This document shows positions 5,040 to 6,576 of a stretch of 6,576 nucleotides of DNA, piece by piece. The translations under genes and the position numbers were made by a program. The DNA is from JAHECQ01 sp047638695 (GTDB lineage Bacteria > Actinomycetota > Acidimicrobiia > Acidimicrobiales > SZUA-35), in NCBI GenBank assembly GCA_047638695.1, contig JBLINY010000184.1:1-6576 (forward strand), written 5' to 3'. The stretch's first letter is position 1. The number at the start of each line of letters is the position of its first letter. Under the pieces are notes generated by a model that was given only the letters and a program-made list of their open reading frames with translations, was not told the origin of the DNA and searched no databases.

Positions 5040-5059
5040 GGTGGAGGTACGGTTGGGCA

Positions 5060-5632
5060 ATGCCGAAGCAGCGCGTGACCGTCGGTGCACTGACATCTGC
5101 GGCGATCGTTGTGGCGGACCACGAAGGATTCGAGACGCTCACACTGAACGGAGTTGCCGCTGAACTCGACGTGGCAGCATCGACCCTGTATTCCCATACC
5201 GATGGCCTTGACGGTCTCAAGACCCTGGTCGCGGTAGCGGGCACTAGGAATCTCACCGAGGCAGTTCGGAACGCTGCGGTCGGTACCTCTGGGCTCAACG
5301 CCCTCACGGCAATGGCTACGGCCTATCGAACGTTTGCCCTCGACCATCCCGGCCAGTTCGCCTCAACATTGCTGCCGCCGCGATCCGATCTGGACGAACT
5401 GGCGACGGCGAACACAACGCTGATGGACGTGTTCGTGCTCGTCTACCGAGCGATAGGACTCACCGACCAAGACGCGCGACTAGCGGCGCGCGCTATGCGG
5501 AGCGCCATCCACGGATTCCTCGCTCTTCAACGCACGCATGTCTCGCCTAGTGATCACGACGCCGAATACCGGTACCTGCTGGATGCATTGCAACGCGGGC
5601 TCCTCAACCCGACCGATCAGGCAGAAGACTGA
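5060..5632 (+). CDS. TetR-family transcriptional regulator
   Basis: A 190-residue TetR-type repressor. The N-terminal helix-turn-helix spans about residues 8-52: LTSAAIVVADHEGFETLTLNG, then VAAELDVAASTLYSHTDGLDGL, with LYSH matching the LYxH turn of the recognition helix. The C-terminal ligand domain has AMATAYRTFALDHPGQFAST (about 83-102), as in the WHG-type TetR C-terminal domains common in actinobacteria. GGAGG at 5043-5047 lies 12 nt before the ATG, a slightly long spacing. It is transcribed away from the lipid operon, the usual layout for a regulator controlling its divergent neighbour and itself. The effector is unknown; a lipid precursor or a membrane-active compound is a guess. Confidence 0.85.
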   Translation: MPKQRVTVGALTSAAIVVADHEGFETLTLNGVAAELDVAASTLYSHTDGLDGLKTLVAVAGTRNLTEAVRNAAVGTSGLNALTAMATAYRTFALDHPGQFASTLLPPRSDLDELATANTTLMDVFVLVYRAIGLTDQDARLAARAMRSAIHGFLALQRTHVSPSDHDAEYRYLLDALQRGLLNPTDQAED

Positions 5633-5644
5633 CACGCCGAAGGT

Positions 5645-5680
5645 GAGCATCGGACCGGCGACACGCTTGTGTTGGTGCTC
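5645..5680 (+). terminator. Possible hairpin terminator after the TetR gene
   Basis: Starting 13 nt after the TetR stop, GAGCA (5645-5649) pairs with TGCTC (5676-5680) and ACAC-GCTT-GTGT (5661-5672) forms the tip, with a possible CC/GG step between. There is no T-run, as is often the case for actinobacterial terminators, so the call rests on position and symmetry only. Confidence 0.3.
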
Positions 5681-5723
5681 CACTTGAGGGACCGAAATAC
5701 GGCCACCGGTGGACGGGGGTCTG

Positions 5724-6273
5724 TCAGACGAATGGTGCTCGGATCTTGAGGACGATCGCATCGATGAACACGACTGGGTAAACGCGGTCCAAAGGACGGT
5801 TGGCCCAGTCAGCCAGATCCTCCAACACCCGGTTGGTGATCTTTGAAATCGTCTCCCGGGACACCTCAGTTCCGTACGTTTCGGCCAGATGGGCTTGAAC
5901 CTCACCCGCCGTCAAACCCTTCGCTGTCAACGAGATCACCATCAAGCCGCTTGCGGCCGTCGACCCCGCCGAATCGACCCCGCCGAATCGGCGCTGCCGC
6001 TTCTTCACGGTCTTCGGATCGAAGGTCCCGTCACGATCACGAGGGGTCGCAATCTCGACGGGTCCGACTTCGGTGATCACTTCCTTCGAGCGGGTCCCGT
6101 TTCTCGAGTTGCCGCTGCTACGGCCCTCAGGGCTGTGTTTGTCGTAGCCGAGATGTTTTTCCATCTCGACCTCCAACCCGGCTTCCAACACTTACTTGGT
6201 CAGCTTGCCGAGCAGCCCTTCAGGCCACCCTCATGACCGCTGCAGCGGTTGGACGACTAGTTGGGATCGTCAT
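5724..6273 (-). pseudogene. IS256-family transposase, decayed fragment
   Basis: The minus strand encodes a fragment of a Mutator/IS256 transposase. Intact conserved blocks are EMEKHLGYDKHSPEGR, GNSRNGTRSKEV, GPVEIATPRDRDGTFDPK, KGLTAGEVQAHLAETYGTEVS and VYPVVFIDAIVLKIR, the last carrying the first catalytic Asp. Decay is plain. The frame is closed by TAA at 6194-6192 inside what should read LLGKLTK-x-VLEAGL. An apparent start MTIPTSRPTAAAV (ATG at 6273) is in another frame and runs into TGA at 6222-6220, so a frameshift and loss of N-terminal codons separate it from the body. A 14-bp tandem duplication at 5962-5989 puts extra residues after GGVD. After KIR the family sequence stops: five codons later comes TGA, and the remaining DDE domain (roughly half the protein) is absent. 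It cannot be active. Confidence 0.85.
5960..5990. repeat. 14-bp tandem duplication
   Basis: GACCCCGCCGAATC occurs twice head to tail (5962-5975 and 5976-5989), with the periodicity extending to 31 bp in all. It lies inside the transposase fragment, between the conserved RQRR and MVISL blocks. Replication slippage is the simple explanation. As 14 is not a multiple of three, another indel nearby must have kept the frame open. Confidence 0.85.
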
Positions 6274-6305
6274 CGACGGCCCCAACAAAGAGGTCCTCCG
6301 GCCGC

Positions 6306-6576
6306 GGCACTGTTGCATTGAGCGATCCCGTCGGTTTGGATCGGCCGACCCGATCAGTCTTTGCGCGCGTCGCTATCGCTTGACCAGGGAAAATAGAGTG
6401 ACGAACGAAGTGGAGCTTCCTGTGGCCGACTCCGAAATCATCTCGCCGTGGCTTAGGGGCTCAGCCGGTAGGTGGATTCTTGGGGCTCCATCGATCTCGG
6501 TAGTCGATGAGTCTGGCGATCATGAGCACGGTGGTGGCGAGGCGGAGTGCGGCGTGGCGGTGGCGGTTTCGCCGGT
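6306..6576 (-). mobile_element. One end of an insertion sequence, running off the window
   Basis: The element begins with GGCACTGTTGCATTGAGC (6306-6323), which with the right end of the MITE (1023-1040) gives an 18-bp terminal inverted repeat with one mismatch. The next 145 bp (6311-6455) are shared with the MITE; after 6455 the two diverge, so sequence beyond that point is the part missing from the MITE. The TGTTGCA core of the terminus recalls IS5- and IS6-type ends. The element sits 33 bp upstream of the apparent start of the decayed IS256 transposase, so it is nested in or next to the older element. The other end and any target duplication lie outside the window. Confidence 0.7.
6461..6576 (-). 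CDS. Possible transposase C-terminus (partial)
   Basis: The minus strand is open from the window edge to TGA at 6463-6461, giving 37 complete codons that start RRNRHRHAALRLATTVLM and end RWSPKNPPTG. The basic start and the ALRLATTVLMIARLIDYR helix look like the tail of a DDE transposase of IS5 type, and the stop lies about 155 bp inside the IS terminus, a plausible position. The N-terminal and catalytic parts are outside the window, so the family is not established. Confidence 0.4.
   Translation of the reverse strand, partial: RRNRHRHAALRLATTVLMIARLIDYRDRWSPKNPPTG

Noticed and set aside
2182..5632. An anti-phage defence system around the TetR gene and operon
   Set aside because: The three enzymes have clear metabolic family motifs with no nuclease, helicase, sensor or effector domain; the only toxin-like genes are the two vapBC pairs.
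5480..5905. Minus-strand frame of 141 codons across the TetR 3' end and IS256 fragment
   Set aside because: It is antisense of the TetR gene and an out-of-frame reading of the transposase; only a short segment at the junction is noted as unassigned.
1..6576. CRISPR array, tRNA or rRNA gene, replication origin
   Set aside because: No regularly spaced repeats, cloverleaf-like sequences or conserved rRNA blocks were seen on either strand; the only long direct repeat is the MITE/IS pair.

Overview
The window looks like accessory DNA from a GC-rich actinobacterium (Actinomycetota). This rests on the VapB/VapC types, the IS256-family transposase, GTG starts, promoters that appear to give leaderless mRNAs, and the TetR type. 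An acidimicrobial or mycobacterial-type host would fit, but the genus cannot be fixed from sequence alone.

Layout. (1) Positions 1-117 are the 3' end of a group II intron, with an intact domain V and domain VI. (2) Positions 138-810 hold a first type II toxin-antitoxin operon: an AbrB/SpoVT-fold VapB and a PIN-domain VapC, with an operator palindrome abutting the start codon. (3) Positions 878-1040 are a 163-bp non-autonomous element (MITE-like). Its body recurs at the right end of the window as one end of what looks like a full IS. (4) Positions 1202-1864 hold a second, unrelated vapBC operon (ribbon-helix-helix/PSK-type VapB). (5) Positions 1865-2181 contain no gene, only a probable fragment of an integrase-type transposase tail. 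(6) Positions 4932-2182, minus strand, carry a compact three-gene operon: a class V aminotransferase of the 2-aminoethylphosphonate (AEP) transaminase type, a CDP-alcohol phosphatidyltransferase membrane enzyme, and a LicC/PntC-like nucleotidyltransferase. (7) Positions 5060-5632, plus strand, encode a divergent TetR regulator; a perfect palindrome sits next to the operon's -10 box. (8) Positions 5724-6273 are a decayed IS256-family transposase. (9) From 6306 to the window end runs one end of the IS related to the MITE.

The most interesting block is the three-gene operon with its TetR gene. The combination suggests local synthesis of a polar-lipid head group. The aminotransferase would make (or act on) AEP, the nucleotidyltransferase would activate it as CMP-AEP, and the membrane enzyme would transfer it to a lipid alcohol, giving a phosphonolipid. 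In the known PntC enzymes the nucleotidyltransferase and AEP transaminase are one fused protein; here they are separate genes flanking the transferase. No PEP mutase or phosphonopyruvate decarboxylase gene is present in the window, so the substrate source and the exact head group are open. Mobile elements and toxin-antitoxin loci on both sides suggest the operon lies in a plastic region or was acquired horizontally.
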